From contig DASWUD010000020.1 of the NCBI GenBank assembly GCA_036401755.1, positions 1-9,166 of the forward strand: a stretch of 9,166 nucleotides of DNA, written 5' to 3'. Of this stretch, positions 1-5,517 are shown piece after piece (positions within the stretch are counted from its first letter, which is position 1; every line of letters begins with the position of its first letter). The notes beneath the pieces were generated by a model. It did not search any database. It was not told where the DNA came from and saw only the letters and a program-made list of their open reading frames with translations. Made by a program: the position numbers and the translations under genes. The stretch comes from DASWUD01 sp036401755 (GTDB lineage: Bacteria; Pseudomonadota; Gammaproteobacteria; Thiohalomonadales; Thiohalomonadaceae).

Positions 1-664
1 AGTCGCGCTCCCCGGCCTTCAATCGTTCCGCCACAAAGCGCAGCGTCTGGTAGAGCAGCGGCGCGCGCTGCCGTTCGTCGGAAGTGAGGTAACCGTTGCG
101 GGAACTGAGTGCCAGACCGTCGGCATCACGCACGGTGGGAACACCGACAATCGCAATGGGGAAGTTCAGATCGCGCACCATGCGCCGCAGCACCGCTACC
201 TGCTGGTAATCCTTCAGGCCGAACAGTGCCACGTCGGGCTGCACGATGTTGAACAGTTTGGCCACCACCGTGGCGACTCCGCGAAAATGCCCCGGCCTGC
301 TTTCACCGCACAAGGTTTCGGAAATCCCCGGCACATCTACCACAGTCACATCGTCGCGACCTTTGGGATAGATCTCTGCCTCGGATGGCAGAAAGAGCAG
401 ATCGGTGCCGTGGTCGGCGAGCGCCGCGCCATCGGCCTCGGGAGTGCGCGGATAGCTGCCGAAATCCTCGCCGCGCCCAAACTGCAGCGGATTGACAAAG
501 ATGCTCGCCACCACGCGTTCGGCGTACTGCTTTGCCGCATCGATCAGCGTGGTATGGCCGCGATGGAGATTGCCCATGGTGGGCACGAAGGCGATGCGTT
601 GTCCGCTTTTGCGCCAGCCGGTGATGATGGCGCGCAACTCAGCGATGGTAGTGACGGTCTGCAT
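1..664 (-). CDS. panC: Pantothenate synthetase, 3' end cut by the window edge
   Basis: PanC joins pantoate and beta-alanine using ATP (via pantoyl-adenylate), the last step of vitamin B5 synthesis in the cytoplasm. I translated 221 residues by hand from the reverse strand; the family is about 280 long, so roughly the last 60 lie beyond base 1. Visible family motifs are PTMGNLHRGH (28-37, the HxGH nucleotide-binding signature), FVNPLQF (56-62), GHFRGV (125-130), FGLKDYQQ (148-155) and LSSRN (186-190, the KMSKS-like loop). The ATG at 664-662 gives an N-terminus of the same length as E. coli PanC. A weak AGG lies six bases upstream. A second ATG 13 bases further upstream is out of frame. The gene follows panB after 212 bases and is probably co-transcribed with it. 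The identification is secure; only the C-terminus is unseen. Confidence 0.97.
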   Translation of the reverse strand, partial: MQTVTTIAELRAIITGWRKSGQRIAFVPTMGNLHRGHTTLIDAAKQYAERVVASIFVNPLQFGRGEDFGSYPRTPEADGAALADHGTDLLFLPSEAEIYPKGRDDVTVVDVPGISETLCGESRPGHFRGVATVVAKLFNIVQPDVALFGLKDYQQVAVLRRMVRDLNFPIAIVGVPTVRDADGLALSSRNGYLTSDERQRAPLLYQTLRFVAERLKAGERD

Positions 665-876
665 AAGCAACCTGCATAGTAAGTTAACTGCACCCGGCAA
701 TACTCGGGGGCCTTATCGATTTCGTCAATTCCGGTGACGGATCAACCCTCGCCAAGACGCAAAGGACGCCAAGAGGGCGGTGACCTTGATCTTGGGTACT
801 TGGCGCCTTGGCGAGACTCCAGGTTTTCAATCACTCGCCAGCGAACTGGTCAACCTTCGCCGGGATTATCTCGGGT
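665..876. other. panB-panC intergenic gap
   Basis: This is the longest gap inside the minus-strand block, 212 bases. It contains the inverted repeat at 748-815 and no convincing gene. I see no hairpin followed by a T-run that would clearly end panB transcription. The short open frames crossing it on the plus strand are mostly antisense to panB or run through the repeat, and have no recognisable protein features. Confidence 0.7.
748..815. repeat. Imperfect intergenic inverted repeat of the CGCCAAG / CTTGGCG type
   Basis: The outer arms CTCGCCAAG (748-756) and CTTGGCGAG (807-815) are perfectly complementary over nine bases. Inner arms CGCCAAG (767-773) and CTTGGCG (799-805) pair over seven. 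The left side carries ten extra bases between arms and the right side one, so the structure has a large bulge. CGCCAAG also repeats directly at 750-756 and 767-773. The wording resembles the CGCCAAGACGC-type palindromes I recall as scattered between genes in many proteobacterial genomes. Membership in a dispersed family is inference, since only one copy is visible here. It may act on panB-panC mRNA stability or termination. Confidence 0.6.
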
Positions 877-1674
877 TCAAGCGATGACATGGTCGGGGCC
901 GGGAAAACGCCGCGCCTTCACATCCCTGACATAGGTAGCGAGCGCGTTGGCAATGGAGCCACCCTCGGCAAGGAAATCCTTGGAGAAGCGCGGCCGCTTG
1001 CCCGGCGTGATGGCGAGCATGTCGTAGACCACCAGCACCTGACCGTCACAATCGGGCCCGGCACCAATACCGATCACCGGCACATCGACCGATGAGGTGA
1101 TGGCTGCGGCCAACGCCTGCGGTACGCATTCGAGCAACAGCAGATCGGCGCCCGCAGTCACCAGTGCCTGGGCATCTTCGATCATCGTGCCCGCCGTCGC
1201 CTCATCGCGCCCCTGTATCTTGTAACCGCCCAGTTTGTGCACCGACTGCGGCAACAAACCGAGGTGGGCACAGACCGGGATGCCGTGGCTGGCCAGCAGG
1301 CGCACCGTATCGAGCAGTAGCGCGCCCCCCTCCAGCTTGACCATGTGGGCACCGCCCTCCTTCATGAGTCGCCCGGCATTGAGCAACGCCTGCTGCGGAT
1401 CGGCATAGCTCATGAACGGCATATCGCTCATCACCAGCGCGCGCGCGGTACCGCGACGCACATTGCGGGTATGGTAGATCATCTCGTCGACCGTCACCGG
1501 CAGGGTGCTCTCCTGCCCCTGCACCACCATGCCGAGTGAGTCGCCCACCAAAACCACCTCGGCACCGGCCTCGTCGATAAGACGGGCGAAGCTGGCATCA
1601 TAGGCCGTGAGGGAGGCAAAGGGCTGGCCCTCCTGTTTCATTCTGCGCAGTGTTGTGAGAGTCACGCTGCTCAT
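877..1674 (-). CDS. panB: 3-methyl-2-oxobutanoate hydroxymethyltransferase
   Basis: PanB transfers a hydroxymethyl group from 5,10-methylene-tetrahydrofolate to 2-oxoisovalerate, giving ketopantoate, the first committed step of pantothenate synthesis. The 265-residue product has the family's usual length (about 264). It shows the TIM-barrel signatures SLTAYD (21-26), LVGDSLGMV (42-50, metal ligand Asp45), MSDMPFMSY (82-90, metal ligand Asp84), KLEGG (113-117), AHLGLLPQS (136-144) and LLECVP (180-185, Glu182 matching the E. coli catalytic Glu181). Its ATG overlaps the upstream kinase stop as ATGA (1671-1674). GGAG lies five bases before the start, inside the kinase gene, so translation is probably coupled. 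Its one-carbon cofactor links it to folK in the same block. All key residues are intact. Confidence 0.98.
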   Translation of the reverse strand: MSSVTLTTLRRMKQEGQPFASLTAYDASFARLIDEAGAEVVLVGDSLGMVVQGQESTLPVTVDEMIYHTRNVRRGTARALVMSDMPFMSYADPQQALLNAGRLMKEGGAHMVKLEGGALLLDTVRLLASHGIPVCAHLGLLPQSVHKLGGYKIQGRDEATAGTMIEDAQALVTAGADLLLLECVPQALAAAITSSVDVPVIGIGAGPDCDGQVLVVYDMLAITPGKRPRFSKDFLAEGGSIANALATYVRDVKARRFPGPDHVIA

Positions 1675-2327
1675 ATCATCTCCAGTCCGCTCATCGGCAG
1701 TGGATTGAAATAGTGACGACCACTGCGCATGGCGCGGATCTGCTCCAGCAGTTGCAGATAATCGCGTTCGCTGTGGGCCAGATCGATCTCCGCTGCGTTG
1801 ACGATCAGCAAGGGCGCGGCGTCATAGTGGTGAAAGAAGTGCGCATAGCTGCCCGCCACCTTGTGCAGGTAATCGGACGAAATATACTCCTCGCCGGCAC
1901 GTCCGCGTTTGCTGATGCGCCCCTGCAGTACCTCCACCGGTGCCTGTAGATAGATCACCAGATCGGGAATTGGCGCATCGAGGGTCAGCAGTCCGTAGGC
2001 CTGTTCGTAAAGGCGCAGCTCGTCACCGTCAAGGGTCAGTTCGGCAAAGAGGCGATCCTTCTCCAGCATGAAGTCGGCCACGCGTACCGGTTCGAACATG
2101 TCGCCCTGACGCAGCTCCTGCATCTGGCGAGCCCGCTGAAAAAGAAAGAACATCTGCAGCGGCAAGGCCGTGCTGCGTGGCTCTTGATAGAAGCGTTCAA
2201 GAAACGGATTCTCTTCCGCCCCCTCCAAGAGCAACTCGCTGCCGAAGGTATCGGCGAGCCGACGCGCCAGGGTGGTCTTGCCGACACCGATGGGGCCTTC
2301 AACAACGATGAAGCGTGGCTCTTTCAT
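1671..2327 (-). CDS. Deoxynucleoside kinase of the dGK/dAK/dCK family
   Basis: This 218-residue protein belongs to the P-loop deoxynucleoside kinases, which phosphorylate salvaged deoxynucleosides using ATP. The sequence shows a P-loop GPIGVGKTT (11-19), the substrate-side motif ENPFLERFY (39-47), QMFFLFQRARQ (58-68), the EKDR catalytic-type motif (89-92), a core strand PDLVIYLQAP (121-130) and an arginine-rich lid RISKRGRAGEEY (137-148). These are in the family order and at the family spacing. Which deoxynucleoside it prefers cannot be read from the sequence, so I give no gene symbol. It lies 60 bases downstream of folK, with no strong Shine-Dalgarno sequence, and overlaps panB by ATGA. A kinase at this position between folK and panB is, from memory, a recurring gammaproteobacterial arrangement. 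Its link to pantothenate or folate synthesis is not evident. Confidence 0.9.
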   Translation of the reverse strand: MKEPRFIVVEGPIGVGKTTLARRLADTFGSELLLEGAEENPFLERFYQEPRSTALPLQMFFLFQRARQMQELRQGDMFEPVRVADFMLEKDRLFAELTLDGDELRLYEQAYGLLTLDAPIPDLVIYLQAPVEVLQGRISKRGRAGEEYISSDYLHKVAGSYAHFFHHYDAAPLLIVNAAEIDLAHSERDYLQLLEQIRAMRSGRHYFNPLPMSGLEMI

Positions 2328-2387
2328 GCTCTGTCTGAATAAGGAATCGAGGCCCCAAGAATATCATGTCCGCCACTGCGGCTTCTG

Positions 2388-2876
2388 TCACTCATCCACC
2401 CGCGGTGGTTCCTGTGTGGCAAATTTTTCCGCAAGTGACGCCAGCGAAGTTCCATCGGCCAGAATCAGCGCGGGCGCAATTGCCCGCAAGGGAAAGATCA
2501 CGAAGGGGCGCTCCCGCAGCCCCGGGTGCGGAACCGTGAGGCGTTCACTGCTAATTACCGCATCGCCATAGAGCAGCAGGTCGAGATCGAGGGTACGCGG
2601 CCCCCAGCGCAACGGACCGCGTACCCGGCCATGGTGCTGCTCGATACGTTGCAGCTCATCGAGCAGGGCCAAAGGCGCGAGCTCGGTGTCGAGCGCTGCC
2701 ACAGCATTGATGTAATCGGGTTGACCGGCCGGCCCCAGCGGCGGGGTTCGATAGAGGGGCGACGCTGCGTGGAGCCGGCTGCGGGGAAGGTATGCCAGCT
2801 CGGCGAGTGCAGATTTTACCTGGGAGAGAGGATCGTCGAGATTGCTGCCGAGCCCAATGTAGGCACGCACCGTCAT
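2388..2876 (-). CDS. folK: 2-amino-4-hydroxy-6-hydroxymethyldihydropteridine pyrophosphokinase (HPPK)
   Basis: FolK moves pyrophosphate from ATP to 6-hydroxymethyl-dihydropterin, preparing it for condensation with p-aminobenzoate in folate synthesis. The 162-residue product matches the family size. It has the N-terminal YIGLGSNL (6-13), the substrate-loop region SPLYRTPPLGP (39-49), DYINAV (54-59), the HPPK signature RWGPRTLDLDLL (90-101) with magnesium-binding Asp97 and Asp99, and VPHPGLRERPFV (115-126). The ATG at 2876 lies 12 bases after the pcnB stop, which implies co-transcription with pcnB. No clear Shine-Dalgarno sequence precedes it, so it may depend on ribosomes finishing pcnB. The pcnB-folK pairing is the same as in E. 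coli. I see nothing abnormal in the protein. Confidence 0.97.
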   Translation of the reverse strand: MTVRAYIGLGSNLDDPLSQVKSALAELAYLPRSRLHAASPLYRTPPLGPAGQPDYINAVAALDTELAPLALLDELQRIEQHHGRVRGPLRWGPRTLDLDLLLYGDAVISSERLTVPHPGLRERPFVIFPLRAIAPALILADGTSLASLAEKFATQEPPRVDE

Positions 2877-2888
2877 TGCGGCAATGCG

Positions 2889-4262
2889 TCAGGTCGTGGG
2901 AGCGCTGGGGTTGGGGCGGCGGCGCGGCGGACGGCGGCGCTTGCCCTTCGGTTTGGCCCCGCCCTCACGGCCAAGCCCCTCCACCAGCCGCTTGCGCCCC
3001 TCTTCGTCGGCGCCCTGAAACTCGCTCCACCATTGGGCCAGCTCCGCCACCTCTTCGCCGCTCTGGGCACGCAGCAGCAGGAAGTCGTAGGCGGCGCGAA
3101 AACGCGGGTTCTCCACCATCGCCCAGGCACGCTTGCCGTTGCGCCGCAACAGCCGTTCCTGCAGTGTCCAGATCTCGCGCGACTGAAGAGTGAAGCGTTT
3201 GGGAACCGCCAGCCGCTGCACCTGGCGAGAGACCACCGCATCACCGGCCAGCTGCAGTGCCTGGATCTCTGGCATGTTGTTGGCCTTGAAGAGTGCCGCC
3301 TCGCGCCGCAGTGGTTCCCACAACAGCGCCGCGAAGAGAAAGGCCGGGGTGACCGGCTTATCCTCGGCGATGCGGGCATCGGTGTTCTCTAGGGCGTGAA
3401 GCAGCATGGTGTGGGGGAAGTGGTTCTCCTCCTGGGCCAGCGCTATTTCGGTCTCCGGGAAGAGATAACCAAACAGCCGATAGTGGCGCAGCAGCTCATA
3501 GGTCTGTACCCCGTAGCCGCCGAGAAAGAGCTTCAGGGACTCGTCGAAGAGGCGGGCCGGTGCCACATCCTCCAGCAGATGGCCCAGCTCGTAGAGGGCG
3601 GCCTCGCTCTCCTCGTCGATCTGGAAACCCAGCTTGGCAGCGAAGCGCACCGCGCGCAGCATGCGCACCGGGTCTTCGCGAAAGCGCTGCACCGGATCGC
3701 CGATGACGCGCAGCACCCCCGCCTTGAGATCCTCCATGCCGCCAGTATGGTCGACCACGGAAAAATCGCCGACGTTGTAGTAAAGCGCGTTGATGGTGAA
3801 ATCGCGGCGCCAAGCGTCGTCTTCGAGGGTGCCGTAGACGTTGTCGCGCAACAGCATGCCGCTCTCGCTGACATCGTCGTCGCCATCATGCTGGGCGCGG
3901 AAAGTGGCCACCTCGATGATCTCGCGCCCGAACTGCACATGGGCGAGAAGGAAGCGGCGACCGATGAGGCGGCAGTTGCGGAACAGCCGCTTCATCTCCT
4001 CGGGGCGGGCACTGGTCGCCACGTCAAAATCCTTCGGTTCGCGCCCCAGCAGCAGGTCGCGTACACCTCCTCCCACCAGATAGGCCTCGTAACCCTCCTT
4101 CTGCAGGCGGTAGAGCACCTTGAGGGCACTCTCGCTGATGAGTGCGCGGGAAATGGTATGGTCAGCGCGGGGAATGATGCGCGGCGGCAGCGGACCATCG
4201 GCGGCAACGCCCTGCGTTGCCTCCGTACGCTTCCACCATGGGGTTTTTATCCAGGAAAACAT
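2889..4262 (-). CDS. pcnB: Poly(A) polymerase I
   Basis: PcnB adds 3' poly(A) tails to RNAs and so marks them for decay. The 457-residue protein has the class II nucleotidyltransferase head: LVGGGVRDLLLG (62-73), the metal-binding DFD (78-80), RRFLLAHVQFGREIIEVATF (102-121) and RRDFTINALYYN (152-163), then the neck signature GDPVQRFREDPVRMLRAVRF (188-207). A related enzyme, the CCA-adding tRNA nucleotidyltransferase, shares this head. Three things favour poly(A) polymerase: the REIIEVATFR wording, the length near E. coli PcnB (about 465), and a Lys/Arg-rich C-terminal tail (about 434-451, KPKGKRRRPPRRR) like that of E. coli PcnB. Its neighbour folK is also the standard partner. The start codon has no Shine-Dalgarno sequence and lies directly behind an extended -10 motif, which suggests a leaderless message. 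Confidence 0.95.
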   Translation of the reverse strand: MFSWIKTPWWKRTEATQGVAADGPLPPRIIPRADHTISRALISESALKVLYRLQKEGYEAYLVGGGVRDLLLGREPKDFDVATSARPEEMKRLFRNCRLIGRRFLLAHVQFGREIIEVATFRAQHDGDDDVSESGMLLRDNVYGTLEDDAWRRDFTINALYYNVGDFSVVDHTGGMEDLKAGVLRVIGDPVQRFREDPVRMLRAVRFAAKLGFQIDEESEAALYELGHLLEDVAPARLFDESLKLFLGGYGVQTYELLRHYRLFGYLFPETEIALAQEENHFPHTMLLHALENTDARIAEDKPVTPAFLFAALLWEPLRREAALFKANNMPEIQALQLAGDAVVSRQVQRLAVPKRFTLQSREIWTLQERLLRRNGKRAWAMVENPRFRAAYDFLLLRAQSGEEVAELAQWWSEFQGADEEGRKRLVEGLGREGGAKPKGKRRRPPRRRPNPSAPTT

Positions 4263-4293
4263 CGCGGCATGATAGCACGCCGGCGTTGCCGCG
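4263..4293. repeat. Nested inverted repeat abutting the pcnB start codon
   Basis: CGCGGCA (4263-4269) is complementary to TGCCGCG (4287-4293), with a 17-base interval that contains a perfect ten-base palindrome, ACGCCGGCGT (4277-4286). If transcribed toward pcnB, the stem would end exactly at the ATG. It could be an operator or an RNA hairpin limiting initiation. In GC-rich DNA a seven-base stem may also be chance. It overlaps the -10 motif at 4269-4277, so if transcription starts at the ATG the RNA hairpin would not form and only a DNA-level role is possible. Confidence 0.35.
4269..4277 (-). promoter_or_regulatory. Candidate extended -10 promoter giving a leaderless pcnB mRNA
   Basis: On the minus strand this reads TGC-TATCAT: an extended -10 (TGn) joined to a hexamer matching TATAAT at five of six positions. 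Six bases separate it from the pcnB ATG, so the usual start distance puts +1 at the A of the ATG (4262). No -35 match stands at 17 bases (CTCGCG), which is typical of extended -10 promoters. The absence of a Shine-Dalgarno sequence before pcnB agrees with a leaderless start. This is inference from motif and spacing only. Confidence 0.4.
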
Positions 4294-4344
4294 CGAGTGC
4301 GCTGCTCAGGATATAGACGGCTGGCCGCCGCAGGCTACGCCCTT

Positions 4345-5109
4345 TCAGAAGTAAAATCCGAGGTTAAGACCAAAGGTATCCATCTTACTTTCCGGCTGAA
4401 CGACATCCCCCACCGATACCCCGCCGTCATAGAGCGGTTTGGGATCGGAAGCCTTGAAGCGGTAGCTGTCGTAGTAGCCCTTGATCACCCAGCGCTGATG
4501 AAAGTTGTAGCCGACGCTGGCATAGAGGCTGAAGGCCCCCTGCGGCGAAAGGGTGACGTGGTCGTAGAGCTTCACATCCTCACTGATCGAAAAGGGATAT
4601 TTGGCCCCCGCCTCGCCGAAGAGTCCCTGCTCGGGGATGTAGGCCAGACCCAGCTTGCCGAAGGTGACCACATACTCCTCCGTATAGCTGATGGCACTAT
4701 CGTTCGGATGTCGCCGCCACGCCTCGCCGCCAACCCCCAAGCGCAACCCCAGATCGGAGTAGTCACCAGCGGAGCCGATGAAACGACCGGTAAAGTCGGC
4801 CGTAATAGCAACGCCATCGTAGTCGGAATCACTGGCGCAGCTGCTCCCGGCCTTCAGTTGTCCATCACAGTCGACAGTCCCCGAATAGACGCGGCCGCGA
4901 AAGCCATACGTCCAGCGATTACTGACATCATTTTCTGCCTCTACGCCGACAAACAGGCGCTGACCGCTCTCCTTGAGCAGCTTGTTACCGCCGCCATCGT
5001 GCTCCTGCCAGTCAAACTGCTCCACGCCGCCACCGATTTGGACGGGCGCTGCATAGAGCGGGGCCGTAACAATGAGTGAGAGGCCCATCAGGGCTAAAAG
5101 GCGGTGCAT
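4345..5109 (-). CDS. Predicted outer-membrane beta-barrel protein, family not recognised
   Basis: I do not recognise this 254-residue protein. It starts with a signal peptide: MHR, a hydrophobic stretch (4-16) and a likely signal peptidase I site after Ala20 or Ala21 (PLYA-APVQ). The mature part has about ten alternating polar/aromatic stretches that look like transmembrane beta-strands, for example 52-60, 65-77, 98-111, 118-131, 144-158, 162-172, 191-203, 206-217 and 244-254. It ends in GLNLGFYF, with the terminal Phe typical of the BAM recognition signal. Cys81 and Cys91 lie in one predicted loop and might form a disulfide. The ATG has AAGGGA seven bases upstream and a promoter candidate behind that. 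It precedes pcnB by 82 bases with no obvious terminator. An antisense open frame across it lacks these features. A small porin, adhesin-like or envelope-stress barrel are all possible; no function is claimed. Confidence 0.85.
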   Translation of the reverse strand: MHRLLALMGLSLIVTAPLYAAPVQIGGGVEQFDWQEHDGGGNKLLKESGQRLFVGVEAENDVSNRWTYGFRGRVYSGTVDCDGQLKAGSSCASDSDYDGVAITADFTGRFIGSAGDYSDLGLRLGVGGEAWRRHPNDSAISYTEEYVVTFGKLGLAYIPEQGLFGEAGAKYPFSISEDVKLYDHVTLSPQGAFSLYASVGYNFHQRWVIKGYYDSYRFKASDPKPLYDGGVSVGDVVQPESKMDTFGLNLGFYF

Positions 5110-5116
5110 TCACAAA

Positions 5117-5122
5117 TCCCTT
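5117..5122 (-). promoter_or_regulatory. Ribosome binding site of the beta-barrel gene
   Basis: On the minus strand the bases read AAGGGA, seven bases before the ATG at 5109. This is the best Shine-Dalgarno match in the minus-strand block and supports that ATG, which also begins the signal peptide. Confidence 0.7.
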
Positions 5123-5145
5123 GGTTGATGATTGTTGATAAGCGG

Positions 5146-5174
5146 ATCATAGACTACTCCCCCACTTCTATAAA
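5146..5174 (-). promoter_or_regulatory. Candidate sigma70-type promoter for the beta-barrel gene
   Basis: The minus strand reads TTTATA (-35, 5174-5169), a 17-base spacer, then TATGAT (-10, 5151-5146). The -10 matches the consensus at five of six positions and the -35 at four. The predicted start is near 5139, giving a leader of about 30 bases containing the AAGGGA site. The -35 lies inside the inverted repeat 5160-5179. Confidence 0.5.
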
Positions 5175-5179
5175 TGGGG
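5160..5179. repeat. Inverted repeat overlapping the leftward -35
   Basis: CCCCACTT (5160-5167) and AAATGGGG (5172-5179) pair at seven of eight positions, with a C/A mismatch, around a four-base centre CTAT. It covers the proposed -35 of the beta-barrel gene and lies upstream of the rightward promoter. An operator for a dimeric regulator is possible. No T-run follows on either strand, so it does not look like a terminator. Confidence 0.4.
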
Positions 5180-5201
5180 TGGATGATGGAGCTGTGGTGG
5201 T

Positions 5202-5230
5202 TTGACCCTTTCCAGCATAGTACGTTAATT
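5202..5230 (+). promoter_or_regulatory. Candidate promoter for xseB-ispA-dxs
   Basis: TTGACC (5202-5207) matches the -35 consensus at five of six positions. A 17-base spacer leads to TTAATT (5225-5230), a weak -10 matching at three of six. The predicted start near 5237 leaves a leader of about 21 bases that includes the CAGGAG ribosome site. The -35 is good and the -10 poor, so the exact site is uncertain. Confidence 0.4.
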
Positions 5231-5244
5231 TAGCGGCATCGAAT

Positions 5245-5250
5245 CAGGAG
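5245..5250 (+). promoter_or_regulatory. Ribosome binding site fixing the xseB GTG start
   Basis: CAGGAG stands seven bases before GTG at 5258. It decides the start, because no ATG is available near the beginning of this frame. Confidence 0.8.
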
Positions 5251-5257
5251 TCCCGCC

Positions 5258-5512
5258 GTGGCCAAAAAGGCATCGTCCAAACCCAGTGAAACCTTCACCT
5301 TTGAGGCAGCCCTCGAAGAGCTCGAGCAGCTGGTCGAGCGCATGGAGAAGGGTGATATCCCCCTCGAAGAGTCCCTCAAGGATTTTGAACGTGGCATCGA
5401 ACTGACCCGTGCATGCCAGGAGTCGTTGCGCGTCGCCGAACAGAAGGTGCAGATCCTGCTGGAAAAACGCGGCCAAGAGGAGCTGAGCCCCTTTCAGCCG
5501 GACGAGGAGTAG
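5258..5512 (+). CDS. xseB: Exodeoxyribonuclease VII small subunit
   Basis: XseB binds XseA to form exonuclease VII, which degrades single-stranded DNA from both ends during repair. The 84-residue product has the usual family length. After a short basic leader (MAKKASSK) it shows the all-helical family pattern: FEAALEELEQLVERMEKGD (15-33), PLEESLKDFERGIEL (35-49), then CQESLRVAEQKVQILL (53-68), followed by an acidic tail ending in DEE. Translation starts at GTG, set by the CAGGAG site. It is the first gene of the plus-strand block, and its stop lies five bases before the ispA start. The gene order xseB-ispA-dxs is the same as in E. coli. The catalytic subunit XseA is not in this window. Confidence 0.96.
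   Translation: MAKKASSKPSETFTFEAALEELEQLVERMEKGDIPLEESLKDFERGIELTRACQESLRVAEQKVQILLEKRGQEELSPFQPDEE
5504..5509 (+). promoter_or_regulatory. Ribosome binding site fixing the ispA GTG start
   Basis: GAGGAG lies at the very end of xseB, eight bases before GTG at 5518. It supports that start over the upstream in-frame ATG at 5413, which would overlap xseB by 100 bases and add 35 residues that are absent from the family. Confidence 0.8.
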
Positions 5513-5517
5513 TTCTC

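Larger units (their letters stand above)
5110..5257. promoter_or_regulatory. Divergent control region between the barrel gene and xseB
   Basis: The 148 bases separate the two divergent blocks and are visibly more AT-rich than the genes on either side. They hold Shine-Dalgarno sequences for both flanking genes, one promoter candidate per direction, and a hairpin-forming inverted repeat at 5160-5179. I see no small gene in it. Confidence 0.75.

Noticed and set aside
3396..4316. A 306-codon plus-strand frame antisense to pcnB, and a 288-codon one at 2526-3392
   Set aside because: Both lie opposite clearly identified pcnB and folK and show no domain, signal or ribosome site of their own.
4297..5079. 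A 260-codon plus-strand frame opposite the beta-barrel gene
   Set aside because: The minus-strand frame has a signal peptide, a strong ribosome site, a promoter candidate and a C-terminal Phe; the plus-strand frame has none of these.
5413..5517. N-terminal extension of ispA from the ATG at 5413
   Set aside because: It would overlap xseB by 100 bases and add 35 residues not found in the family; the GTG at 5518 has a good ribosome site and gives the normal length.
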